This document shows positions 26,207 to 34,581 of a stretch of DNA of 64,000 nt, one piece after another. The stretch spans positions 1 through 64,000 of the forward strand of contig JAJQCW010000057.1 of NCBI GenBank assembly GCA_021202515.1. The letters are read 5' to 3'. The notes beneath the pieces were generated by a model. The model was not told the DNA's origin. It saw nothing but the letters and a program-made list of their open reading frames with translations, and ran no database searches. Both the position numbers and the translations under genes were made by a program. The DNA comes from Clostridiales bacterium (GTDB lineage: Bacteria > Bacillota > Clostridia > Oscillospirales > Oscillospiraceae). Each line of letters begins with the position of its first letter. Position 1 is the first letter of the stretch.

Positions 26207-26709
26207 CGCCGGGATCTCCTGGCTCTGCTGAACCGTTCGGCGAGAATGAAAATGAGAAACAGGATGATGGCCCCGCCTGCGTCCACCATGGTGGAGGAAA
26301 TGGTCACACCCTCGCTGACTTCCTCCAGCGTCTCGCTGTCGAAGTAGAGGATGTACTCGATGTCGTGGGGTTCGCTCATGGCCAGGGTCTCCGCCATGAC
26401 GACCATATCCTCATCTAACACGATGGGAATTTCAAAGGTGGAGCCGTCCTCGGTGGTGGTGGGTTCGTAGTCCACGCCGTCCACCGTCATCCGGTCATAG
26501 TTGGAGCTGGACCAGACCACCGTGGCGGTGATGGACCCGTCCTCCACCACGATGTCCACCGGGGAGGCGATGGAGGCTTTGCCGGTGCCGCCGGACATGG
26601 TCAGTTCCACGGTATAGGTGCCGTCGGCGGGGGTCTCCGCGGCCAGGGCCGGGGCCGCCAGCAGCAGGCAGGACAGCAGGACGAGAAGAAGTTTTTGCAT
26701 GGGTTTCAT
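26203..26709 (-). CDS. Exported membrane-anchored beta-domain protein of the B12 operon
   Basis: A 168-residue protein with a signal peptide (ends PALAAE), one beta-rich domain (about residues 28-128, DGTYTVELTMSGG to EIEYILYF-like ending) and a C-terminal membrane helix with an RRSRR tail. The domain layout recalls NEAT-like haem-binding modules, but I cannot confirm the family. Related wording (DGxY, ..VE(N/D)G.., FEIPI/DIPV) occurs at the C-terminus of the CbiK-type protein. It is the first gene after the riboswitch, with AGGAGG 7 nt before the ATG. It may dock a ligand or a partner protein at the membrane (inference). Confidence 0.65.
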   Translation of the reverse strand: MKPMQKLLLVLLSCLLLAAPALAAETPADGTYTVELTMSGGTGKASIASPVDIVVEDGSITATVVWSSSNYDRMTVDGVDYEPTTTEDGSTFEIPIVLDEDMVVMAETLAMSEPHDIEYILYFDSETLEEVSEGVTISSTMVDAGGAIILFLIFILAERFSRARRSRR

Positions 26710-26737
26710 AAGGGAACCTCCTACAGACTATAAAACA

Positions 26738-26765
26738 GCCGTCCACGAAATGTTTCGCGGACGGC
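26738..26765 (-). terminator. Hairpin just before the first B12-operon gene
   Basis: GCCGTCC pairs with GGACGGC. On the minus strand TGTTTTATAG follows, ending about 10 nt before the AGGAGG. It is either a second attenuator or a leader structure. Confidence 0.45.
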
Positions 26766-26782
26766 TTACATACGGAGAAACA

Positions 26783-26841
26783 GGAAAAAGAGCGCACCAA
26801 ACAAACCCGCTGCCACCCGGTCAAAATCGGGCGTCGGTGCG
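26783..26841 (-). terminator. Candidate attenuator of the cobalamin riboswitch
   Basis: CGCACC (26836-26841 region, minus strand) pairs with GGTGCG, enclosing an inner CCCG/CGGG hairpin, and is followed by CTCTTTTTCC. It sits between the aptamer and the first gene, where a B12-controlled terminator is expected. Confidence 0.65.
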
Positions 26842-26903
26842 TTTTCCTTATATCCCCAGCTCCGGAAGTCCGCAGAGAATCGGATACTGCCGCGATCGCG
26901 GCA

Positions 26904-27064
26904 GAGCGCAGGCAAGTATTCTGGCTTATCGCCTCAGCCCGAAAGGGGCGGCTCCGGCGTCTTCCCAGGGAGGCCCCCAGTGACATCTGTGCCAGAGTGT
27001 TTCGGCGAATTACAGCAACGGCCTTGCGTGGGACTTTCACCCAGCTTCCATGACCTGCGCCCTC
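26904..27064 (-). ncRNA. Cobalamin riboswitch
   Basis: On the minus strand a P1 stem (GCGCAGG with CCTGCGC) encloses conserved cobalamin-riboswitch elements in order: AAGCTGGGTGAAAGTCCCAC, a B12-box-like GTCACTGGGGG and the closing GATAAGCCAGAA-TACTTGCC. The 161-nt span is within the usual range. It lies directly upstream of the three-gene lipoprotein/CbiK operon, so high adenosyl- or methylcobalamin should switch these genes off. Confidence 0.93.
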
Positions 27065-27083
27065 ATTGATTTTGTTTGGTTGG

Positions 27084-27112
27084 ATTATAGCACACAGCAT
27101 CACCAAAAGCAA
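27084..27112 (-). promoter_or_regulatory. Promoter of the B12-riboswitch operon
   Basis: On the minus strand TTGCTT (27107-27112), 17 bp, TATAAT (27084-27089), about 20 bp before the aptamer. Confidence 0.8.
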
Positions 27113-27225
27113 GAGCGGCGTCAAAATCTCGTCAGACCGCTCATAAAATCTCACAATGTCAAAACAAACGGCTGTTCTTTGTGAAAATTTTATCAATTTT
27201 TTCGACAGAAATTTTCCACAAACTA

Positions 27226-27254
27226 ATTGACAAAATTCGGAGAAATTGGGATAA
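27226..27254 (+). promoter_or_regulatory. Promoter of folC
   Basis: TTGACA (27226-27231), 17 bp, GATAAT (27249-27254). Confidence 0.8.
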
Positions 27255-27308
27255 TAAAAGAGCCAACCAATTTAGTGGTTTTTTACAGAATACAAAGAAG
27301 GTCTTGCT

Positions 27309-28589
27309 ATGAGTTACCAAGCCGCCCTGGATTACATCCACTCCGTCAAATGGCAAACCCGCAAGCCCGGCCTGAGCCGGACCCGCGCCCTGCTCTCCGC
27401 TCTGGGCAACCCGGAGCGAAAGCTGAAGTTTGTCCACATCGCCGGCACCAACGGCAAAGGCAGCACCGCCGCCTGCATTGCAAGCTGCCTTCGCGCCAGC
27501 GGCTACCGGGTGGGGCTTTACACCTCCCCCTATATCAACCGCTTCAATGAGCGCATCCAGGTCAACGGCGTTCCCATCAGCGACATGGCACTGGAGCAGG
27601 CGGTGAACGTTATCCGGCCCAAGGCGGACGCCATGGCCGACTCCCCCTCGGAGTTTGAGTTGATCACCGCCATCGCCTTTTACTATTTCCTGCGCCAGCG
27701 GTGTGACATCGTGGTGCTGGAGGTGGGGTTGGGCGGCGCGCTGGATTCCACCAACGTCATCGGCGTGCCGGAGTGCGCCGTCATCACCGCCATCGGCCTG
27801 GACCATATGCGGGAGCTGGGGCCGACCCTGACGGACATCGCCACCGCCAAGGCGGGCATCATCAAGCCCGGCGGCGTGGTAGTCTCCTACGGTGGACAGC
27901 CGGAAGCCGACGCCGTCATCAACCGGGCGGTGCGGGAGCGGGGGGCCAGCCTCCGCACGGTGGATTTCAGTCTGCTGACTCTGCGGGACTTCGACCTGGA
28001 CGGCATCACCTTCGATTTCGGCCCGATGAAAAAGCTGCGCCTGCCCCTGATCGGCTCCTATCAGCCCAAAAACGCCGCCACCGCCATCACTGCGCTGCTG
28101 GCCCTGCGGGAGAAGGGCTGGGACATCCCCGACCAGTCCATCCGGGAGGGCCTGGAGAAGGTGCAGTGGCCGGGCCGGTTCGAGGTGCTGCGCAAACAGC
28201 CCCTCTTCCTGCTGGACGGCAGCCACAACGCCCACGGGATGCAAGCCACAGTGGAGAGCCTGCGGATGAACTTCCCGGAGCAGCGCTTCACCTTCCTTTT
28301 TGCGGTTATGGCCGATAAGGACGTGGCGGAGATGATCCAACTGCTGGCGCCCCTGGCAGAGCGGTTTGTCACCGTCACGGCGGACAACCCGCGGGCCGTC
28401 CCCGCCGGGGAACTGGCCCGGATGCTGACGGAGGCGGGCGTGGCGGCTGTCGCCGCGCCCAGTGTAGAGGCGGGCGTGGCCCTGGCTCTGGAGCTTGCGG
28501 AGAAACGGCCTGTCTGCGCCCTGGGGACGCTGTATTTCAGCGGGGACGTGCGCCGGGCGCTGGAGGCGCTGACGAAGGAACAACCCTGA
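27309..28589 (+). CDS. folC: Folylpolyglutamate synthase / dihydrofolate synthase
   Basis: A 426-residue Mur-ligase-type ATP-dependent enzyme that adds glutamate to dihydropteroate and folates in the cytosol. The ATP loop IAGTNGKGS is near residue 45, YTSPYI near 77, the Mg/ATP-site region LEVGLGGALDSTN near 140 and the C-terminal LDGSHNAHGM near 306. Length is normal. A near-consensus promoter lies 55 bp upstream. It diverges from the B12-riboswitch operon and is followed by a separately promoted surface-protein gene, so it appears monocistronic. Confidence 0.94.
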   Translation: MSYQAALDYIHSVKWQTRKPGLSRTRALLSALGNPERKLKFVHIAGTNGKGSTAACIASCLRASGYRVGLYTSPYINRFNERIQVNGVPISDMALEQAVNVIRPKADAMADSPSEFELITAIAFYYFLRQRCDIVVLEVGLGGALDSTNVIGVPECAVITAIGLDHMRELGPTLTDIATAKAGIIKPGGVVVSYGGQPEADAVINRAVRERGASLRTVDFSLLTLRDFDLDGITFDFGPMKKLRLPLIGSYQPKNAATAITALLALREKGWDIPDQSIREGLEKVQWPGRFEVLRKQPLFLLDGSHNAHGMQATVESLRMNFPEQRFTFLFAVMADKDVAEMIQLLAPLAERFVTVTADNPRAVPAGELARMLTEAGVAAVAAPSVEAGVALALELAEKRPVCALGTLYFSGDVRRALEALTKEQP

Positions 28590-28635
28590 GCCGGGCCTTT
28601 TTCCCCGCTTCTTCCGGTTTTTTCGCGGTTTTCGG

Positions 28636-28664
28636 TTGACGCTCCCTTCCAAAAACGGTATGAT
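28636..28664 (+). promoter_or_regulatory. Promoter of the Big_2 protein gene
   Basis: TTGACG (28636-28641), 17 bp, TATGAT (28659-28664). Confidence 0.75.
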
Positions 28665-28702
28665 AGGTACTAGGATTTATACTTTGGAAAGGGCTTCCTG
28701 CT

Positions 28703-29689
28703 ATGAAACAACGGCAAAACGAGACAAACGATTTGCTCCACTGTAAAAACTGCGACGGGTACTATGACCCCTCCCTGCCCAACTGCCCCCGCTGTGGCGA
28801 AGAGACCGCCAACAACACCATGGAGGGCAACGGCGACCACCTCACCGTGGACCAGTATGGCGGCGGCTACGGCCCGCCGGGGAGCGCCATCTCCCGTGCC
28901 TCTCTGATCATCATCATCGTGCTGCTGCTCATCGCTCTGGTCACGGCAATTTGGCTGTGCGTCCAGGCTCTGTCCCAGGTGACCCCTGACACCGGCGCGA
29001 CTTCTTCCCAGGTGGAAGAAGTGGACCCGGCGGACACCAGCGCTCAGGGGGATGTCTCCGACAGCGCCGCCGCCAGCAGCAGCGCCCCTGCCCAGCAGGA
29101 GCCGGAGGAAGAGGACGAAACCGTGGAGGCCGAGACTCTGACCCTGGACTTCTACGACCTGACCCTGTCCGAGGGCGAAGCCTATGACCTGACCGCCACC
29201 GTCTCCCCGGCAGAGTGGGAAGGCGACTTCACCTGGTTCAGCGACGACGAGGGCGTGGCCACGGTGAAGCAGAACGGCGTGGTCACCTATGTGGGTGAGG
29301 GACAGTGTACCGTCACCGTGTCCGCCGGTGGGCTGACCGCCCAGTGCGTCATTCGCTGCAATGCCCCCGCCCAGGTGGAAGAGACGCAACAGACAGAGGA
29401 AGAGACGACCAAGACCGATGAGGACGAGAAAGAGGATGAAACCGAGGCGGAGACCACCGGCAGCATCGTCGTGGAATTTGACGATATCACCCTGACCAAC
29501 GTTGGGGACGGCTACACCTTTAAGCCAACCGGCGGCAACGGCACTTATACCTGGTCCAGCGCGGATTCCTCCATCGCCACAGTCAACTCCAGTGGCTACG
29601 TGGTGGGCGTGAGCAAGGGCAACACCACCGTCACCTGCACCAGCGGCAGCGAGACGTTGACCATCATCGTCCGCGTGGCGCCCGATTGA
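28703..29689 (+). CDS. Zinc-ribbon, single-pass membrane protein with two Big_2 (Ig-like) domains
   Basis: A 328-residue protein. An N-terminal zinc ribbon (CKNC and CPRC, residues 14-34) is followed by a membrane helix (about 65-90), an acidic serine-rich linker and two bacterial Ig-like domains. These read FTWFSDDEGVATV and TYTWSSADSSIATV and are separated by a Thr/Glu-rich linker. The topology puts the zinc ribbon inside and the Ig domains outside. Function is unknown; such proteins may sense or bind cell-wall or surface ligands. It has its own promoter and a strong terminator, so it is monocistronic. Confidence 0.75.
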   Translation: MKQRQNETNDLLHCKNCDGYYDPSLPNCPRCGEETANNTMEGNGDHLTVDQYGGGYGPPGSAISRASLIIIIVLLLIALVTAIWLCVQALSQVTPDTGATSSQVEEVDPADTSAQGDVSDSAAASSSAPAQQEPEEEDETVEAETLTLDFYDLTLSEGEAYDLTATVSPAEWEGDFTWFSDDEGVATVKQNGVVTYVGEGQCTVTVSAGGLTAQCVIRCNAPAQVEETQQTEEETTKTDEDEKEDETEAETTGSIVVEFDDITLTNVGDGYTFKPTGGNGTYTWSSADSSIATVNSSGYVVGVSKGNTTVTCTSGSETLTIIVRVAPD

Positions 29690-29770
29690 TGGGCTGGTCG
29701 CCAGGTGCTGCGAGCCAAAAGCGCAGAGCTGAAAAAGGCAGTATCCCCAAGCGAATATACAATTAAACCC

Positions 29771-29802
29771 GGCGGAGCCGTTCTCTGGCTCCGCCGTTTT
29801 TT
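29771..29802 (+). terminator. Terminator of the Big_2 protein gene
   Basis: GGCGGAGCC (29771-29779) pairs with GGCTCCGCC (29787-29795), then GTTTTTT. Confidence 0.92.
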
Positions 29803-29860
29803 CGGATTTGGCGGTTTTTAAGGAAAAAATAATTTTTTTACACAACTAATAGGATTCCTC

Positions 29861-29889
29861 TTGCAATAATGTGAATTTTTTGTTAAACT
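29861..29889 (+). promoter_or_regulatory. Promoter of the TRAP operon
   Basis: TTGCAA (29861-29866), 17 bp, TAAACT (29884-29889), within an AT-rich stretch. Confidence 0.6.
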
Positions 29890-29955
29890 GGGAGCGATAC
29901 TTAGTCCAAAAACGGAAAAACGATAGTTTTTACCTATGAGAAAGAGGGAATGTAA

Positions 29956-30447
29956 ATGAAACTTCTAAGATTGATCGATGACAAACTGGAAGAGGTGCTG
30001 ATGGTGCTGCTGCTCATCGGCATTGTGGTCTTTATGAGCGCCCAGGTCATCTCCCGGCGGGTGTTCAATAACTCCCTGACCTGGACCGATGAGCTGACCC
30101 GCTACCTGCTGGTGTGGTCCGCCTTCCTGTCCGTCAGCTACTGTGTCAAAAAACACATCTCCATCCGGATCAACCAGATACAGCACCTGCTGCCGCCCCG
30201 CGGCGCGGCCTGGATGAAGGTGGTCCGTCACACCGTCGTCATTGTGTTCTGCCTCATTATGCTGCCCTACTGCTTCACCTATGTGCAGCAGGCCATCGCC
30301 AGCGGCGCCACCAGCTCTGCTCTCCATATCCCCATGTACTGCATCCAGTCCTCTCCACTGGTGGGCTTCCTGCTGTTGCTGTTCCGGGTGTGCCAGGCCT
30401 GGCTGGAGACCTTCCGCCTGGCCCTGAAAGGGGGCGTTGAAGCATGA
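29956..30447 (+). CDS. TRAP transporter small permease (DctQ family)
   Basis: A 163-residue membrane protein with four predicted helices, the standard DctQ layout. After helix 1 the sequence SRRVFNNSLTWTDELTRYLLVW matches the family pattern around its conserved Trp/Glu-Arg region. It partners DctM in sodium-driven uptake of organic acids delivered by the DctP binding protein. GAGGGA precedes the ATG, and its stop overlaps the dctM start by 4 nt. The gene order is Q-M-P instead of the more common P-Q-M. Confidence 0.88.
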   Translation: MKLLRLIDDKLEEVLMVLLLIGIVVFMSAQVISRRVFNNSLTWTDELTRYLLVWSAFLSVSYCVKKHISIRINQIQHLLPPRGAAWMKVVRHTVVIVFCLIMLPYCFTYVQQAIASGATSSALHIPMYCIQSSPLVGFLLLLFRVCQAWLETFRLALKGGVEA

Positions 30448-31730
30448 CAGCTCTGGTCATGATCATCTTTGTGGTGCTGCTGTGCCTGTCCGTCCCGGTG
30501 GGCATCGCCGTTGCCGTGGGCAGTATGCTGCCCAGCCTGCTCTCCTCCACCGTCACCGTCTCCGGTGTGTACGTCCTCCGGGCCATGGTGGGCGGCGTCA
30601 ACCAGACCACTTTGCTGGCAATCCCGCTGTTCGTCCTCTCCGGCCTCATTATGACCCGGGGCGGCGTATCCAAGCGGCTGTTTGACGTGTTTTCCTACTT
30701 CATCGGTGACCGCACCGCCGGTATCCCCTGCGCGGTGGTCATCACCTGCCTGTTCTTCGGGGCCATCTCCGGCTCCGCCCCCGCGACTGTGGCGGCGGTG
30801 GGGTCCATGACCATCCCCATCATGCTGGACATGGGCTATGACAAGAAGTTTGCCGTGTCGCTGGTGGCGGTGGCTGGCGGCCTGGGCGTCATCATCCCCC
30901 CGTCCATCCCCTTCATCCTCTACGGCCAGGCCTCCGGCGCGTCGGTCAGCTCCCTGTTCATCGCCGGCGTCATTCCCGGCCTGATGATCGCCGCCGTCCT
31001 CATCGGCTACTCCATCTTCTACTGCAAGCGCCACGGCGAGGACAAAGAAGCCATCGGCAAGGTGGTGGACGAGCTGCACGCGGAGGGCTTCCGCTCGGTG
31101 CTGTTCCGCTCCTTCTGGGCGCTGCTGACCCCCATCATCATCCTGGGCTGCATCTACACCGGCGTCACCTCCCCCACGGAGGCGGCCTGCATCGCCGTGC
31201 TGTATTCCCTCATCATCAGCCTGTTTGTCTACCGCACCCTGAAGATCCGGGACCTGTGGGGCATTATGGTGGAGGCAACCCGTACTTACGCACCCATCCT
31301 GTTCCTGCTGGCCTCTTCCGTGGCCTTCTCCCGCATCCTGACCCTGATGCAGGTCCCCCAGATGGTCTCCACCTGGATCGCGAACAGCTTCACCAACAAG
31401 ATCGTCGTGCTGCTGCTCATCAACGTGCTGCTGCTGGTGGTGGGCATGGTGCTGGACACCTCCCCTGCCATCATGATTTTGACCCCCATCCTGCTGCCCA
31501 TCGCCGAGTCCTTCGGCCTGGACGCGGTCCACTTCGGCGTCATTATGGTGGTCAACCTGGCCATCGGCTTTGTCACCCCGCCCATCGGCGTGAACCTGTT
31601 TGTGGCCTCCTCCCTCAGCGATGTCCCCGTTATGTCCATCGCAAGGAAGGCCGTTCCCATGATTTTGCTGTTCCTGGTCGTGCTGCTGCTGGTGACGTTT
31701 ATCCCGGCCATCAGCATGTGCCTGGTGTAA
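30444..31730 (+). CDS. TRAP transporter large permease (DctM family)
   Basis: A 428-residue membrane protein with about 12 helices, the translocation subunit of a TRAP transporter. Family motifs include LFVLSGLIMTRGG, an AISGSAPATVAAVG segment near residue 105, VIIPPSIPFILYG and the C-terminal GFVTPPIGVNLFVA. It is translationally coupled to dctQ (ATGA overlap) and followed after 15 bp by the binding protein. Transport uses a Na+ gradient in known systems; the substrate here, likely a carboxylate, is undetermined. Confidence 0.93.
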   Translation: MTALVMIIFVVLLCLSVPVGIAVAVGSMLPSLLSSTVTVSGVYVLRAMVGGVNQTTLLAIPLFVLSGLIMTRGGVSKRLFDVFSYFIGDRTAGIPCAVVITCLFFGAISGSAPATVAAVGSMTIPIMLDMGYDKKFAVSLVAVAGGLGVIIPPSIPFILYGQASGASVSSLFIAGVIPGLMIAAVLIGYSIFYCKRHGEDKEAIGKVVDELHAEGFRSVLFRSFWALLTPIIILGCIYTGVTSPTEAACIAVLYSLIISLFVYRTLKIRDLWGIMVEATRTYAPILFLLASSVAFSRILTLMQVPQMVSTWIANSFTNKIVVLLLINVLLLVVGMVLDTSPAIMILTPILLPIAESFGLDAVHFGVIMVVNLAIGFVTPPIGVNLFVASSLSDVPVMSIARKAVPMILLFLVVLLLVTFIPAISMCLV

Positions 31731-31745
31731 AGGAGGAAGAACGAG

Positions 31746-32786
31746 ATGAAAAAACTGAGAAAATTCCTCCTGTGCCTTATGGCTGCGGCGCTGGCCTGCG
31801 GCATGGCCGCCGCCCTGACTGCCTGCGGCGATTCGGAGACCGACGCCGACGCCTGGGCGCACTCCTGGGTGCTGGGCACCGCCAGCCCGGAGGACACCGT
31901 TACCGGCCTCTACGCGGAGAAGTTCGCTGAGGCGGTAAATGAGCTGTCCGGCGGGGAAATGTCCATCACCGTCTACCACAACTCCACCCTGGGCAGCGAC
32001 ACGGAACTCATCGAGTCCTGCCAGTGGGGAGATATCCCCTTCGTGGTGCAGAACACCGCCCCCCAGGTCAGCTACCTGCCCCGGCTGTGCCTGTTTGACG
32101 CACCCTGCGTGTTCAGCACCCTGGACGAACTGCATGAGGTGCTGGACGATGACACCTTCATGACCAAAATCAACGAGATTTACGCCGAGGGCGGCTTCCG
32201 CCTGCTGGCCATGGCCGACCAGAACTTCCGGGTCATGACCACCAACAAGGAGATCACCTCCCTGTCCGACTTCTCCGGCATTAAAATCCGCACCATGGAG
32301 AATTCCTACCATATGGCCTTCTGGAGCGCTCTGGGGGCCAACCCTTCCCCCATGGCGTTCAGTGAGCTGTACACCGGCCTGGAGCAGCACACCGTGGACG
32401 CCCAGGAGAACCCCTATGAGGTCATCGTGTCCAGCCGGTTCTACGAGGTGCAGAAGTACGTGGTGGAGACCAACCACCTGCCCCACCTGCTGTCCCTCAT
32501 CACCAACGAGGAGTTCTACCAGAGCCTGACCGAAGAGCAGCAGGCCATCATCGACGAGGCCGCAGCCATCGCCCGTGACTACGCCCGTGAACAGGCCATC
32601 GCCCGCGCCGACCAGCGCATCGAGACCATCAATAACAGCGGCACCTGCCAGGTCATCTCCATCTCTGACGAGCTGTGGGAGGAGATGCAGGAGCAGTCCC
32701 AGAACCTCTACGAGGACATCCGCGAAGTGGTGGACGACGACGAGTTGTTCTTCGCCTACGTGGGCGACGCCTACGAGGGGGAGTAA
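31746..32786 (+). CDS. TRAP transporter substrate-binding lipoprotein (DctP family)
   Basis: A 346-residue binding protein with a lipobox (LTACGD) near residue 27. The DctP fold is shown by VYHNSTLGSDTELIESCQWGD-type wording near residue 80, IKIRTMENSYHM near 185 and a YTGLEQHTVDAQENP segment. The family ligand-binding Arg is in the IKIRTMENS region. It captures a carboxylate outside the membrane for the DctQM permease. AGGAGG lies just before the ATG. No regulator or catabolic gene is adjacent to reveal the substrate. Confidence 0.92.
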   Translation: MKKLRKFLLCLMAAALACGMAAALTACGDSETDADAWAHSWVLGTASPEDTVTGLYAEKFAEAVNELSGGEMSITVYHNSTLGSDTELIESCQWGDIPFVVQNTAPQVSYLPRLCLFDAPCVFSTLDELHEVLDDDTFMTKINEIYAEGGFRLLAMADQNFRVMTTNKEITSLSDFSGIKIRTMENSYHMAFWSALGANPSPMAFSELYTGLEQHTVDAQENPYEVIVSSRFYEVQKYVVETNHLPHLLSLITNEEFYQSLTEEQQAIIDEAAAIARDYAREQAIARADQRIETINNSGTCQVISISDELWEEMQEQSQNLYEDIREVVDDDELFFAYVGDAYEGE

Positions 32787-32809
32787 GCCTCGTTAGAATA
32801 ATCCTAAAT

Positions 32810-33394
32810 GAAATGTGGTTCTTCCTTATGCTGCCATATGTGTAGGGGCGGCCCTCGGCCACCTGAAGAACCGCTCTCTGGACTGCGGGCGGCCACGGGC
32901 CGCCCCTACAGGCGTACAAAATCCGTTAAATGCAAATAACAGCGCCGGAACTAAACGCGGTTCCGGCGCTGTCGCGTAAAGATAAAACTGGTTATCCTTT
33001 TTTACTCAGCCTTGTGCTAGAAACCCCTCCGCCACCGCCTAAAGGCGGCGGCCCTCTTCCCCTTTCAGGGGAGGCAAGAGGGGATAGTGCTTGTCATCTG
33101 GTGTGATTTTTGTTCAACAGATGTGGAATTTCAGTAGAAAATCCCGCATTCTAGCCACTAATCACTAGCTACTAGCCACTAAAATGCGTGGCTGATTCAA
33201 AGGGATAACCAGTTTAATTTAAATGAATATGGTTCTTCCTTATACTACCGTATGTGTAGGGGCGGCCCTCGGCCGCCCGAAGAACCTCTCTCTGGACGCG
33301 GGCGGCCACGGGCCGCCCCTACAGGCGTGCAAAATCCGTTAAATGCAAAATAACAGCGCCGGAACCGCGTTTGGTTCCGGCGCTGTCGCGCTTA
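32810..33394. repeat. Tandem ~165-bp duplication with a family B element between the copies
   Basis: Copy 1 (about 32810-32976) and copy 2 (about 33221-33394) have the same parts in order: GGTTCTTCCTTAT, a family C hairpin (32841-32910; 33255-33323), AAAATCCGTTAAATGCAAA and a CAGCGCCGGAAC/GTTCCGGCGCTG hairpin. Copy 2 ends with this hairpin facing the minus-strand DUF3592-like gene and may terminate it. No gene is seen in this 650-bp gap. Confidence 0.75.
32984..33215. mobile_element. MITE-like family B element with perfect 13-bp terminal repeats
   Basis: A 232-bp element starting AAACTGGTTATCC and ending GGATAACCAGTTT; pairing extends imperfectly through CTCAGC and GCTGAT. The interior includes ACCGCCTAAAGGCGGCGG, CCCTTTCAGGGGAGGCAAG and GGGATAGTGCTTGTC. 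It sits between two copies of a ~165-bp duplication and encodes nothing. Confidence 0.75.
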
Positions 33395-33444
33395 ACGAGA
33401 TTATTAAGCCCTTCGCCGTTCGTCAGGGACTGCCAAGCTAACAG

Positions 33445-34263
33445 CTAAAAAATCACCTCCGCGATCAAACTCACCGCCGCCAGCAGCCCCACGGCCAGCA
33501 ACACGCCGCCCCAAATGGCAGTGCTGACTTTCACGCCCTTCTCCAGCACCCGTTTGTTCTTGGGGTCGTAGTATAGGGTCAGGGTGTCCCCCACGGGGAA
33601 GGCTTTCTCCCGGCTGTCGTTGATTTTGCACATGCGGATGTTCTCTTTTCCGTCCAGCTCGTAGCGGACGATGGGATAATAGGTGAACTTGGAGTCCCTG
33701 AGGATTTTGGTCCCCTTGGCGAGCTGGCGGGTAAATACGTCGATGATCTCCGCCTCTACCTTCACCAGACCCTGTTTTTTCAGGCCGAAGTAGCGATAGA
33801 GCAGCACCGCGCCGGCCCCCACCAGCAGAAGCGCCAACATGGTCATGGCCAGCATCTCCCGGCCCTGGTTCTGGAACAGGGCCAGTAAAATCATCAGCGC
33901 GCCGCCCAGGGCGGTGGGCCAGGCAGTGAACAAAGGCTGTTCCTCGTCCTCCACGAGGGTGTATTTGTCGCCGTCCTTGAACAGCTTCACCTGCTGCCCC
34001 ACGGCGTACTCCGAGGGGGCCTTGATCGTCTGTCGCTCCGCGCCGCCCCGGGGGTCGGGATACTCCACCACCACGTTGTAGTAGTTATAGACCTCGTTGC
34101 CCTGCTTGTCCTTTTTGACCACGTGGGGGCAGTTGACCACTGTGGCCTCGGTGCAGGCCCCCAGCCGCTTCATCCGTCGGTCCTTCCGGATGGCGCTGCC
34201 GCCCACCAGGAAGATGACGATACCGGGGATGTAGAGAAATAGCTGTGTAAAATCAAAATCCAT
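33445..34263 (-). CDS. Membrane protein with two DUF3592-like halves
   Basis: A 272-residue protein with helices at about residues 8-24, 112-130, 137-157 and 247-270. The soluble parts between helices are beta-rich. Each half has a DUF3592-like pattern of a YxxVVxY strand followed by an (A/P)VGxxxxLxYDP-type turn: NVVVEYPDPRGG with YAVGQQVKLF, then PIVRYELDGK with FPVGDTLTLYYDPKN. No function is known. A promoter TTGAAA-17-TATAAT lies on the minus strand at 34382-34410. The stop codon is within AGCTAACAGCTAA, a variant of the AT-rich repeats. Confidence 0.7.
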   Translation of the reverse strand: MDFDFTQLFLYIPGIVIFLVGGSAIRKDRRMKRLGACTEATVVNCPHVVKKDKQGNEVYNYYNVVVEYPDPRGGAERQTIKAPSEYAVGQQVKLFKDGDKYTLVEDEEQPLFTAWPTALGGALMILLALFQNQGREMLAMTMLALLLVGAGAVLLYRYFGLKKQGLVKVEAEIIDVFTRQLAKGTKILRDSKFTYYPIVRYELDGKENIRMCKINDSREKAFPVGDTLTLYYDPKNKRVLEKGVKVSTAIWGGVLLAVGLLAAVSLIAEVIF

Positions 34264-34381
34264 GGCGTACCCTTTCCTTTCGCTGGCGCAGCCAGGCGTA
34301 TCCCGACAAACGCACGTTTTTTACGTTCAAATTTGGCGGAGAAATGGTCGTTTTCTGCGGCTTCCTCCGCTCTTTTGCCCT

Positions 34382-34410
34382 ATTATACAGGGTTTTATCG
34401 CCGTTTTCAA
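34382..34410 (-). promoter_or_regulatory. Promoter of the DUF3592-like gene
   Basis: On the minus strand TTGAAA (34405-34410), 17 bp, TATAAT (34382-34387). Nothing else was recognised between this and the divergent HAD promoter. Confidence 0.75.
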
Positions 34411-34513
34411 GTGTTCGGCAGGTTTCTGTTCCGTCTTTTTAGGGGCGTTTGTTCGTATCCCGGAGGATGCGCCGACAATTGTGTTTTTTTCGCACGTTTT
34501 GTACCGGGCGAGG

Positions 34514-34543
34514 TTGCTTCATTGGGCGGGATTGTGATATAAT
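34514..34543 (+). promoter_or_regulatory. Promoter of the HAD phosphatase gene
   Basis: TTGCTT (34514-34519), 18-bp spacer, TATAAT (34538-34543). Confidence 0.65.
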
Positions 34544-34581
34544 AGCGTGGAACTATCACGGAGACAAAGGACAAAACGAAT

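Noticed and set aside
30279..32486. 735-codon minus-strand frame opposite the TRAP genes
   Set aside because: Antisense shadow; Gly/His/Gln-rich with no ribosome site, and the opposite strand encodes a complete TRAP operon.
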